This document shows positions 1 through 5,334 of a DNA stretch of 10,278 nucleotides, in pieces. The stretch is from Actinomycetes bacterium (GTDB taxonomy: Bacteria; Actinomycetota; Acidimicrobiia; Acidimicrobiales; Palsa-688): assembly GCA_021846485.1 (NCBI GenBank), contig JAJZWW010000085.1, positions 1 through 10,278 on the forward strand, written 5' to 3'. The position numbers and the translations under genes were made by a program. The notes beneath the pieces were generated by a model. That model did no database searches. It was not told the DNA's origin and was given only the letters and a program-made list of their open reading frames with translations. Within the stretch, counting starts at the first letter, position 1, and the number at the start of each line of letters is the position of its first letter.

Positions 1-32
1 GATCTGCGATCATCGAGCGGCTGCAGGCTCAT
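1..32 (-). CDS. groES: Co-chaperonin GroES, first 10 codons only (partial, runs off left edge)
   Basis: Only the start of the gene is present. The minus strand reads ATG at 32 followed by codons for MSLQPLDDRR, which matches the usual GroES opening (M-x-L-x-PL-x-DR). A GGAGG Shine-Dalgarno lies at 43-47, ten nt before the ATG, and a CIRCE operator with a promoter lies further upstream at 79-133. That is the standard control region of groES-groEL operons. GroES is the cytoplasmic heptameric lid of the GroEL folding chamber. The residue after DDR is normally Val or Ile, but here it is Arg, so the last few bases may hold a sequencing error, an assembly junction or a real variant. The call rests on the operator plus ten residues; groEL is expected just outside the window. 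Confidence 0.72.
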   Translation of the reverse strand, partial: MSLQPLDDRR

Positions 33-78
33 GGGTGTTGCGCCTCCGTTGGCACTTGGGGAACCGGTCTCTCCGGCG

Positions 79-105
79 TTGGCACTCTCACCGGACGAGT
101 GCTAA
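79..105 (-). promoter_or_regulatory. CIRCE operator (HrcA binding site) upstream of groES
   Basis: The minus strand reads TTAGCACTC, then exactly nine bases, then GAGTGCCAA. The CIRCE consensus is TTAGCACTC-N9-GAGTGCTAA, so 17 of 18 arm positions match; the single change is in the groES-proximal arm. CIRCE is bound by the heat-shock repressor HrcA, whose activity depends on GroE. The site ends 46 nt before the groES ATG and directly follows the predicted -10 box, so a bound repressor would cover the transcription start. Confidence 0.93.
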
Positions 106-133
106 CGATACCCGCCCCGGTCGGGTAGTTCAA
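105..133 (-). promoter_or_regulatory. Predicted housekeeping-type promoter for groES
   Basis: On the minus strand TTGAAC (128-133) and TATCGT (105-110) are separated by exactly 17 bp, a good match to vegetative -35 and -10 boxes (TTGACA, TATAAT). The expected start, about seven bases after the -10, falls inside the first arm of the CIRCE element. The geometry makes HrcA repression by occlusion plausible. This is a prediction from sequence and spacing only. Confidence 0.68.
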
Positions 134-324
134 CCCCGGGTGCCGGCGCTCGACCAGCCCTAGTGCCATCTCCTGGGAAAGGCCCCGCCTGCCCCGGCGC
201 GCTCCCGGCCCAGGGCTCCCCCGCCACCCGGGTCCCGCCACGCCCCTGTACCCGGTCACGCCCGCAGCGGTACGCCGCCGGGCCCACGCGTCGCCGGCGT
301 ACGCGTCGGGCGGGCGCCCCGGCC
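134..324. other. Intergenic region between VOC gene end and groES promoter, with a hairpin
   Basis: No convincing gene is seen here; open frames on both strands have low-complexity Arg/Pro/Gly content typical of shadow frames in GC-rich DNA. An inverted repeat, GTACGCCG at 270-277 and CGGCGTAC at 295-302, gives an 8-bp stem with a 17-nt loop, 23 nt past the VOC stop codon. It lacks a T-run on either side, so it is at best a factor-dependent or weak terminator. Including the groES leader, the VOC-to-groES spacing is 292 nt. Confidence 0.4.
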
Positions 325-681
325 TCACCCGTCGACGCTGCCGCCCTCCTTGCACACGCAGAACTCGTTGCCCTCCGGGTCGGTCATCACCCGCCAGCGC
401 TCCCCGCCCTCGTGGACCTCCTCGTGGGCGGTCGCCCCCAAGTCGACCAGGCGGTCCACCTCGGCTCCGAGGTCGTCGACGAACAGGTCCAGGTGCACCC
501 GGTTCTTCACCACCTTCGCCTCGGGGACCCGCTGGAAGTACACCGGCGGCAGACCCGGGACGTCGAGCAGCTGCACGTAGGGGCGGCCGTCCCCCCGACG
601 GCCGGGGGAACCGAGGGCCGCCTCCCAGAAGTCGGCCAGGCGGTCCGGGTCGTGACAGTCGATGCCGATCTCCAGGTGCAC
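325..681 (-). CDS. VOC superfamily (glyoxalase/bleomycin-resistance fold) small protein
   Basis: This is a 118-residue protein of the vicinal oxygen chelate fold, in the single-module size class. Typical family features are the opening HLEIGIDC with DPDRLADFWEAALG, a central VHLDLFVDDL strand-loop and the ending MTDPEGNEFCVC. In VOC enzymes a His or Glu in the first strand, the central His and the Glu of the GNEF segment usually hold a metal; here His2, the His of VHLDLFV and that Glu are candidates. The substrate cannot be deduced. The start is a GTG at 681. No other standard start lies close upstream, though the frame stays open and the real start could be a CTG at 690. It follows the sigma-factor gene by 64 nt, and a strong hairpin lies in that gap, so co-transcription is uncertain. 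Confidence 0.85.
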   Translation of the reverse strand: MHLEIGIDCHDPDRLADFWEAALGSPGRRGDGRPYVQLLDVPGLPPVYFQRVPEAKVVKNRVHLDLFVDDLGAEVDRLVDLGATAHEEVHEGGERWRVMTDPEGNEFCVCKEGGSVDG

Positions 682-692
682 CCGCGCCAGGC

Positions 693-715
693 TACCGAGG
701 AGGAGCTCCTCGGTA
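693..715 (-). other. Perfect 10-bp hairpin between sigma-factor and VOC genes
   Basis: TACCGAGGAG (693-702) and CTCCTCGGTA (706-715) are exact reverse complements around a 3-nt loop. On the transcribed (minus) strand the 5' arm contains GAGGAG, a Shine-Dalgarno-like sequence, ending about 24 nt before the VOC start. It lies 31 nt past the sigma-factor stop. No T-run follows, so it is not a canonical intrinsic terminator. It could be a processing or stability element, a weak terminator, or an RNA fold that hides a ribosome-binding site. Confidence 0.6.
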
Positions 716-745
716 CGACCCGAGTGGGACCGCCGGCGAGGGTCG

Positions 746-1633
746 CTAGGCGGCGATCGGCTCGGGCAACCGCGGGGCGGGGCGGCGGGGGGCGACTGGC
801 TCGCGCTCGGCCCGGCGGACCAGGGTCTGCAGGCGTGCCAAGGCCTTGGTGTGGATCTGGCACACCCGGCTCTCGGTCACCCCGAGGGCCTCGGCGATGC
901 GCGCGAGGGTCAGGCCCTCGTAGTACACCAGGCAGACGACGAGCTTGTCGCGGTCGTCGAGGCGGTTCACCGCCTCGACGAGGACCCGGCGGTCGTCCTC
1001 CGCGCCGAGCCGCTCGGCGGGCCCCTCGGCCCGGTCGGCGACGGTGTCGCCCAGGCTGCAGCGCTCCTCGCCGCCTCCGCCCGCCGGCGGGGCGTCCAGG
1101 GCCACCAGGCCTCCCCGGGCCACCTGGTCGGCCACCCGGCGGACGGAAGCGACGCTCGTGCCGGTCTCCGCCGCCAGCTCCGCCTCGGTCGGCGCCCGCC
1201 CCAGGCGGGCCGCCAGCCGAGCGGCCGCCCGCTCGAGCTCACGGGCCTTGAGGCGCACCGAGCGGGGCACCCAGTCCAAGCTCCGCAGCTCGTCGATGAT
1301 CGCCCCCCGGATCCGGGCGACGGCGTAGGTCTCGAACCTGACCCCGAGGGCGAGGTCGAACTTCTCGACCGCGTCGATCAGGCCGAACGTCCCGTAGCCG
1401 ACCAGGTCGGCCTCGTCGACCAGCTGAGGCAGCCCGGCGAAGACCCGGGCGGCGACCAGGCGCACCAGCGGCCCGTAGTGGACGAGCAGCCGTTCCCGGA
1501 CCCGGCGATCGCCGGTCCCCTTGTAGGCCACCCACAGCCCGGTGGTCACCCGGTCCGGGTGCTCCCCCTCGCCGGGGCCGAGGGGGGCGGCGCTCGCCGC
1601 GGGGACGGGGAGGCAGGCGGTTGAGGTGCTCAT
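746..1633 (-). CDS. RNA polymerase sigma factor, sigma-28 family (FliA/WhiG type)
   Basis: This 295-residue sigma factor has regions 2, 3 and 4. Region 2 (about 34-117) contains DLVGYGTFGLIDAVEKFD and GVRFETYAVARIRGAIIDEL, followed at 118-127 by RSLDWVPRSV, a run characteristic of the FliA/WhiG group. Region 3 spans about 124-181. Region 4 (about 218-272) has the helix-turn-helix LTLARIAEALGVTESRVCQI that reads the -35 element. FliA drives late flagellar genes; WhiG drives sporulation genes in Streptomyces; which role applies here cannot be seen. The ATG at 1633 is used; its Shine-Dalgarno is weak. About 28 residues precede the conserved core, so a later GTG (Val29) is an alternative. Regions 3 and 4 are linked by a Gly-rich stretch (183-190). 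The 103-nt gap after tsaD could hold its own promoter, but I see no clear -10. Confidence 0.92.
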   Translation of the reverse strand: MSTSTACLPVPAASAAPLGPGEGEHPDRVTTGLWVAYKGTGDRRVRERLLVHYGPLVRLVAARVFAGLPQLVDEADLVGYGTFGLIDAVEKFDLALGVRFETYAVARIRGAIIDELRSLDWVPRSVRLKARELERAAARLAARLGRAPTEAELAAETGTSVASVRRVADQVARGGLVALDAPPAGGGGEERCSLGDTVADRAEGPAERLGAEDDRRVLVEAVNRLDDRDKLVVCLVYYEGLTLARIAEALGVTESRVCQIHTKALARLQTLVRRAEREPVAPRRPAPRLPEPIAA

Positions 1634-1736
1634 ACCCAGAATGATGGGCACCCGGGACGGGGACCACCTCGTCAATGTGGATGAGCGCGTTTTGCGCGTT
1701 CGGGCGGTTTGCGGCCTTCTGGACCCGATCCGACCC

Positions 1737-2732
1737 CTACTCGAGCTCGAGGCGCGCGTTGGGGTCGGCGGGGGCGTCGAGCGGCGTCGCCCCATCCCGC
1801 CGGAACCGGTACCAAGCGGTTGCCGCGACCATCGCCGCGTTGTCGGTGCACATCGCCCGGCTGGGGACGAAGGCGGCCAACCCGTCGACCCCGCAGACCT
1901 CGACGACCCGCTGGCGCAGCACCGAGTTGGCGGCCACCCCCCCGCCGATGCAGATCCCCCGGGCACCCACGTCCGCCGCGGCCCGCCGGGCCTTTCTCAC
2001 CAACACGTCCACCACCGCCTCCTGGAACGAGGCGGCAACGTCGGCCAGCTCCACGTCGGGACGCTTGCGCACGTAGTTGACCACCGAGGTCTTGAGCCCC
2101 GAGAAGGAGAAGTCGTAGCCGTCGTGGAGCAGGCCCCGGGGGAAGGCGATCGCCGCCGGGTCCCCGCCCCGGGCCACCCGGTCGATGGCCGGACCCCCCG
2201 GGTACCCGAGGCCCAGGAAGCGAGCCACCTTGTCGAACGCCTCCCCCGCCGCGTCGTCGACGGTCTGGCCGAGGAGCCGGTAGCGACCGTCGCGGGTCAT
2301 CTCGATCAGCATGGTGTGGCCGCCGGAGACGAGCAGCACCACCGCCGGCAGCGCCAGGTCCGGGTCCTCCAGGAAGGCGGCGTGCAGGTGGCCCTCCATG
2401 TGGTTGACGCCGACGAACGGCTTGCCCCACGCGAGCGAGTACGCCTTCGCGGCGCTCACCCCGACCAGCAGGGAGCCGATCAGGCCGGGACCGGTCGTCG
2501 CGGCCACGAGGTCCAGCTCCGCGCCGGTGGTGCCGGCCCGGGCCAGGGCCTCCTCGACCACCGGGGTGAGCAGCTCCAGGTGGGCCCTCCCGGCGACCTC
2601 GGGGACCACCCCGCCGAAGCGGGCGTGCAGGTCCACCTGGCTGGAGACCACCGAGGAGCGCACCTGCCTCCCGTCGTCTACGACCGCGGCTGCCGTCTCG
2701 TCGCAGGAAGTCTCGATGGCGAGGACCCTCAT
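1737..2732 (-). CDS. tsaD: tRNA N6-adenosine threonylcarbamoyltransferase TsaD
   Basis: TsaD transfers threonylcarbamoyl from its AMP adduct to A37 of ANN-decoding tRNAs, completing the t6A modification together with TsaB and TsaE in the cytoplasm. The 331-residue length is normal. It has the ASKHA-fold opening LAIETSCDETAAAVV, the metal-binding HMEGH (111-115), SGGHT (136-140), GEAFDKVARFLGLGYPGG (163-180), GGGVAAN (263-269) and the C-terminal CTDNAAM (295-301) whose Asp297 completes the metal site. All expected residues are present. The ATG at 2732 has GGAGGT at 2743-2748, inside the end of rimI, and the gap to the rimI stop is 6 nt, so it is the last gene of the coupled tsaE-tsaB-rimI-tsaD run. 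Confidence 0.98.
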   Translation of the reverse strand: MRVLAIETSCDETAAAVVDDGRQVRSSVVSSQVDLHARFGGVVPEVAGRAHLELLTPVVEEALARAGTTGAELDLVAATTGPGLIGSLLVGVSAAKAYSLAWGKPFVGVNHMEGHLHAAFLEDPDLALPAVVLLVSGGHTMLIEMTRDGRYRLLGQTVDDAAGEAFDKVARFLGLGYPGGPAIDRVARGGDPAAIAFPRGLLHDGYDFSFSGLKTSVVNYVRKRPDVELADVAASFQEAVVDVLVRKARRAAADVGARGICIGGGVAANSVLRQRVVEVCGVDGLAAFVPSRAMCTDNAAMVAATAWYRFRRDGATPLDAPADPNARLELE

Positions 2733-2738
2733 GTTGGT

Positions 2739-3311
2739 TCAGACCTCCAGGTCGTGGTCGGAGCCCGGGCCGCGCGGGCGCGACTCGAGGCGGGCGAGCA
2801 GTGCGGCGTAGACGTCGGTGTCGACGTCCCGGGCCCACATCACGATGCCGTCCTCGTTCACCTCCGCGTAGTAGTTCTTGCGGACGCCCTCGGAGCGGAA
2901 GCCGAAGCGGCGGTACAGCTCCTGGGCGGCGACGTTGCTGGCCCTCACCTCGAGGGTCAGGTGCCGGGCACCGCGCTCCCGGGCGAAGTGCGCCTGGTGC
3001 AGGAGCAGCCGGGTCCCGATGCCCTCACGGTGGTGCGCGGGGTCCACCGCGAGGGTGGTGACGTGCGCCTCGTCGGCGGTGAAGAGCAACCCGGAGTACC
3101 CGGCGACGCTCCCGTGGCGCCGGGCGACGACGTAGTGGCGGCTCGTGCGGAGGTTGAGCTCGCTCAGGTAGAGGGTGAGGGTCCACGGGCGGGGGTAGAC
3201 GACCGATTCGATGCGCAGCACCGAGCGCAGGTCGCGCCGGCGCATCGCCTCGACCTGCACTGCCCCGGCGGGCACTGCCCCGGCGGGCACGCGGCCGATC
3301 GGCTCAGCCAC
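2739..3311 (-). CDS. rimI: Ribosomal-protein-S18-alanine N-acetyltransferase RimI (GNAT family)
   Basis: RimI acetylates the N-terminal Ala of ribosomal protein S18 in E. coli; actinobacterial homologues may act on more N-termini. The GNAT core begins near residue 19 (VQVEAMRRRDLRSVLRIE). Motif A with the acetyl-CoA loop is VDPAHHREGIGTRLL (89-103). Glu121 in LEVRASN and Tyr133 in ELYRRFGF correspond to the usual catalytic positions, and the ending YYAEVNEDGIVM is typical. The GTG at 3311 is chosen because GGGGAG lies about 6 nt upstream and it overlaps the tsaB stop by 8 nt; this gives 190 residues with an 18-residue N-terminal extension compared with most homologues. That extension is partly made of a duplicated PAGAV encoded by a 15-bp tandem repeat, and GTG codons inside the repeat are possible later starts. 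Confidence 0.93.
   Translation of the reverse strand: MAEPIGRVPAGAVPAGAVQVEAMRRRDLRSVLRIESVVYPRPWTLTLYLSELNLRTSRHYVVARRHGSVAGYSGLLFTADEAHVTTLAVDPAHHREGIGTRLLLHQAHFARERGARHLTLEVRASNVAAQELYRRFGFRSEGVRKNYYAEVNEDGIVMWARDVDTDVYAALLARLESRPRGPGSDHDLEV
3258..3287. repeat. Two exact 15-bp tandem copies in the 5' end of rimI
   Basis: The plus strand has CACTGCCCCGGCGGG at 3258-3272 and again at 3273-3287, followed by another CAC. On the coding strand this encodes PAGAV twice and keeps the frame. Each unit begins on the coding strand beside an in-frame GTG, so the repeat also duplicates a possible start codon. Confidence 0.9.
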
Positions 3312-4062
3312 CCCCGCTCCCCACCTCGGCATCCGACCCCCGCTCGGCGCCGGTCCCTTCCCGGCGGTCCCAGCCGATCCGGACGTCGGCCTGGCGCAGG
3401 TACACGGGGACCAGGCGCGTGGTGCCGACCTCCCCGCGCCCGGGCCGGCTCCCGGCCAGGCGCACGGCAGCCAGCTCGGCCACCACCGCCGGGTCGGGGT
3501 GGGCGTCGAGGGGACCGCCCACCTCGACTCCCGGGGCGGCGAGCACGCCGGCGTAGCGGCGAGCCCCGTCACCCACCGCGAGGACCGGCCCCTCCCCGAC
3601 CAGGCCGGCCAGCTCGGCGGCGAGGTCCGCGGGGGTGGCGACCTGCGGGCCGGAGAGCTCGACCAGCCCGGGGCCGCCGCCCCGGTAGAGCGCCCGGAAC
3701 ACCTCGTGGCGCCGGGCGTCGACCACCGCGGCGATCACGCCGAGCTCCCGGCGGTGGGGGTGGGCCAGAGCCTCGAGGCTGGTCACCCCCACTCCAGGGA
3801 TCCCGAGCGCGGCGGAGAGGGCCTGGCCGGTGGCCAGACCGACCCGCAGGCCGGTGAACAGCCCCGGGCCGACGTCGACGGCGACCGCGGCCAGCTCGGC
3901 GACGGTCAGCCCGGCGGTGCCGAGCAGCGCGGCGACCATCGGGGCGAGCAGCTCGCCGTGGCGCCGGCCCCCGGCGACCCGGTCGGCAGCGAGCAGCCCG
4001 CCGTCGCCGAGGAGGGCGACACCAACCTGCGGGGTGGCGGTCTCGAGGGCGAGGACGTTCAT
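3304..4062 (-). CDS. tsaB: tRNA threonylcarbamoyladenosine biosynthesis protein TsaB
   Basis: TsaB is the inactive paralogue of TsaD that dimerises with it as the scaffold of the bacterial t6A transferase complex. The 252-residue protein opens with MNVLALETATPQVGVALL and carries the family signature VDVGPGLFTGLRVGLATGQ (about 63-80) followed by VTSLEALA. The metal-binding HxxxH of TsaD is absent, as expected. The C-terminal tail (about 210-252) is rich in charged residues and glycine and ends in GSGGG; it is less conserved in the family. The ATG at 4062 overlaps the tsaE stop as ATGA and has GGGAGG about 6 nt upstream. Its own stop overlaps the rimI start by 8 nt. Confidence 0.97.
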   Translation of the reverse strand: MNVLALETATPQVGVALLGDGGLLAADRVAGGRRHGELLAPMVAALLGTAGLTVAELAAVAVDVGPGLFTGLRVGLATGQALSAALGIPGVGVTSLEALAHPHRRELGVIAAVVDARRHEVFRALYRGGGPGLVELSGPQVATPADLAAELAGLVGEGPVLAVGDGARRYAGVLAAPGVEVGGPLDAHPDPAVVAELAAVRLAGSRPGRGEVGTTRLVPVYLRQADVRIGWDRREGTGAERGSDAEVGSGGG

Positions 4063-4622
4063 CGCTGCCTCCCGGGGTCCGCGGCAGTCGAGCCCGGGAG
4101 GCGGGACGCGACGGCGCGGGTGAGCTCGGCCCACCGCTCCCGCCAGGGCGCCCCCACCGCGCGCAGCTCGATCGAGCGGGCCGTCTCCCGCTCGGGGCGG
4201 TCGGCGGCCAGGGTGATCGCCAGGTGCTCGGGCAGCAACGCCGGCACTCCCCGCTCCCCCCACTCGACCACCGCCACCGCCCCGTCCTCCAGCTGCTCGT
4301 GCAGGCCCAGGTCGAGCACCTCGGCCATCTGCTCGAGACGGTAGAGGTCGGCGTGGAGCAGGTCCACGCCGACGTCGGTGCGGTACTGGCGCACCAGGGT
4401 GAACGTCGGGCTGGTGACCGGCTCGCGCACCCCGAGGGCGCCGGCCAGCGCCCGGGTGAACGCCGTCTTGCCCGCCCCGAGCTCGCCGGTCAAGAGCACC
4501 AGGTCGCCGGCGCGCAGGACCCCGGCCACCGAGATGGCGACCGCCGCGGTGCCGGCCAGGTCCGACACCCCGGCGCGCAGCACGAAGGGCTCCTCTGGCG
4601 AGACCACCGCCGGGGAGCTCAC
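4059..4622 (-). CDS. tsaE: tRNA threonylcarbamoyladenosine biosynthesis ATPase TsaE
   Basis: TsaE is the P-loop ATPase needed for turnover of the TsaB-TsaD complex. The Walker A is GELGAGKT (46-53). The family-specific SPTFTLVRQY (71-80), HADLYRL (90-96) and Walker B-like VVEWGER (118-124) follow in the normal order. The length of 187 residues is slightly above the usual 150-170 because of an N-terminal lead of about ten residues and a C-terminal tail after 170. The GTG at 4622 is chosen because it forms a GTGA overlap with the glycosylase stop; a GTG five codons later is an alternative. No strong Shine-Dalgarno precedes it, consistent with translational coupling. The gene ends as ATGA with tsaB. 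Confidence 0.96.
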   Translation of the reverse strand: MSSPAVVSPEEPFVLRAGVSDLAGTAAVAISVAGVLRAGDLVLLTGELGAGKTAFTRALAGALGVREPVTSPTFTLVRQYRTDVGVDLLHADLYRLEQMAEVLDLGLHEQLEDGAVAVVEWGERGVPALLPEHLAITLAADRPERETARSIELRAVGAPWRERWAELTRAVASRLPGSTAADPGRQR

Positions 4623-5194
4623 CGCCGGGTAGCGGACCCGGCGAGGACCTCCTTGGCCCGCACGAAGTCCGCGCGCATCGCTGCCTGGACCGCCCCACCG
4701 CCGCGCAGCGCCGCCGCCGGGTGGAAGGTCGGGACGACCACCGCCCCCGCGGCGCCCCACGGGTGGACCCGGCCCCGCAGCTCGCCGATGCGCTCGGCGG
4801 TGTCGAGGATCAGCCGGGTGGCGAAGTTGCCGAGGGTGAGGACCACCGCGGGGCGGACCAGCTCCACCTGGGCCTCCAGGTAGGGCCGGCAGGCGGCGAT
4901 CTCCTCCGGCAGGGGGTCCCGGTTGCCCGGCGGGCGGCACTTCACCACGTTGGCGATGTACACCTGCTCCCGGCGCAGGCCGGCCTCCTCGACGAGCAGG
5001 CGGTCGAGCAGCTGGCCGGAACGCCCGACGAAAGGACGGCCCTGGAGGTCCTCGTCCCGCCCGGGTCCCTCCCCGACCACCATCAGCCGGGCGCCGGGAT
5101 CGCCCTCTCCCCACACGACGTGGGTGCGCCCCGCCGCCAGCGGGCAGCGGGTGCAGGTGCTGGCCTCGTCGGCCAGCTCGGCGAGCGTGGGCAC
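4619..5194 (-). CDS. Uracil-DNA glycosylase, family 4 (iron-sulfur type)
   Basis: This enzyme removes uracil from DNA to start base excision repair. The 191-residue protein has the family-4 motif GEGPGRDEDLQGRPFVGRSG (41-60) and the second motif HPAAALR (158-164) after VVVPTF. Four cysteines at 14, 17, 86 and 102 (CTRC, KCRPPGNRDP, ACRPYL) fit the 4Fe-4S cluster ligands of this family. The GTG at 5194 gives the normal start a few residues before the first Cys pair and follows a GGGGG run about 3 nt upstream; Shine-Dalgarno support is modest. It is the first gene of the minus-strand run and is divergent from the ABC exporter across 140 nt. Its stop overlaps the tsaE start by 4 nt, so it is probably co-transcribed with the t6A genes. 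Confidence 0.94.
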   Translation of the reverse strand: MPTLAELADEASTCTRCPLAAGRTHVVWGEGDPGARLMVVGEGPGRDEDLQGRPFVGRSGQLLDRLLVEEAGLRREQVYIANVVKCRPPGNRDPLPEEIAACRPYLEAQVELVRPAVVLTLGNFATRLILDTAERIGELRGRVHPWGAAGAVVVPTFHPAAALRGGGAVQAAMRADFVRAKEVLAGSATRR

Positions 5195-5294
5195 GGCCCC
5201 CGATCGTACCGGTGGAAACCGTTTGGACCGGCGGGTGGCGGTCGGCCACAGTGGGAACCAAGAGGCGGCGCCCGGTCGGGTCGGCTCCTCTAGT

Positions 5295-5318
5295 GCCGCC
5301 GGCAACGGCGCCGGCGGC
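5295..5318 (+). other. GC-only hairpin in the leader of the ABC exporter
   Basis: GCCGCCGGC (5295-5303) and GCCGGCGGC (5310-5318) are exact reverse complements around a 6-nt loop. The stem ends 4 nt before the AGGAGG Shine-Dalgarno at 5323-5328. In mRNA it would be a very stable stem beside the ribosome-binding site. Chance GC palindromes are common in this composition. Confidence 0.5.
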
Positions 5319-5322
5319 GGAC

Positions 5323-5328
5323 AGGAGG
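5323..5328 (+). promoter_or_regulatory. Strong Shine-Dalgarno deciding the exporter start
   Basis: AGGAGG with 6 nt to the GTG at 5335. It selects this start over in-frame upstream starts, which would add about 41 residues of unconserved sequence. Confidence 0.85.
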
Positions 5329-5334
5329 ACGACG

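Larger units (their letters stand above)
5195..5334. promoter_or_regulatory. Divergent intergenic region (glycosylase/t6A run versus ABC exporter)
   Basis: These 140 nt must hold promoters for both directions if the layout is as it seems. I see no good vegetative -35/-10 pair. On the plus strand, GGGAACC near 5252 followed about 16-18 nt later by GTCGGGTC resembles an ECF-sigma style arrangement, but this is weak. The exporter side ends with a GC hairpin and then a strong Shine-Dalgarno. Confidence 0.35.

Noticed and set aside
270..302. 8-bp hairpin after the VOC gene as an intrinsic terminator
   Set aside because: No T-run follows the stem on the minus strand and the 17-nt loop is long, so it is described only as a hairpin.
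163..1251. Plus-strand open frame of 362 codons at the left
   Set aside because: It is antisense to the VOC and sigma-factor genes, with low-complexity composition in its second half.
1634..1736. Possible promoter for the sigma factor (TTGACG on the minus strand at 1670-1675)
   Set aside because: No acceptable -10 box lies 16-18 bp downstream, so I did not annotate it. A small GCGC/GCGC inverted repeat near 1685-1698 is also too short to call a terminator.
1542..3857. Plus-strand open frame of 771 codons across the t6A genes
   Set aside because: It lies antisense to the sigma factor, tsaD, rimI and tsaB, all of which have clear motifs. Its translation is Arg/Pro/Gly/His-rich with no recognisable domain; long antisense open frames are expected at this GC content.
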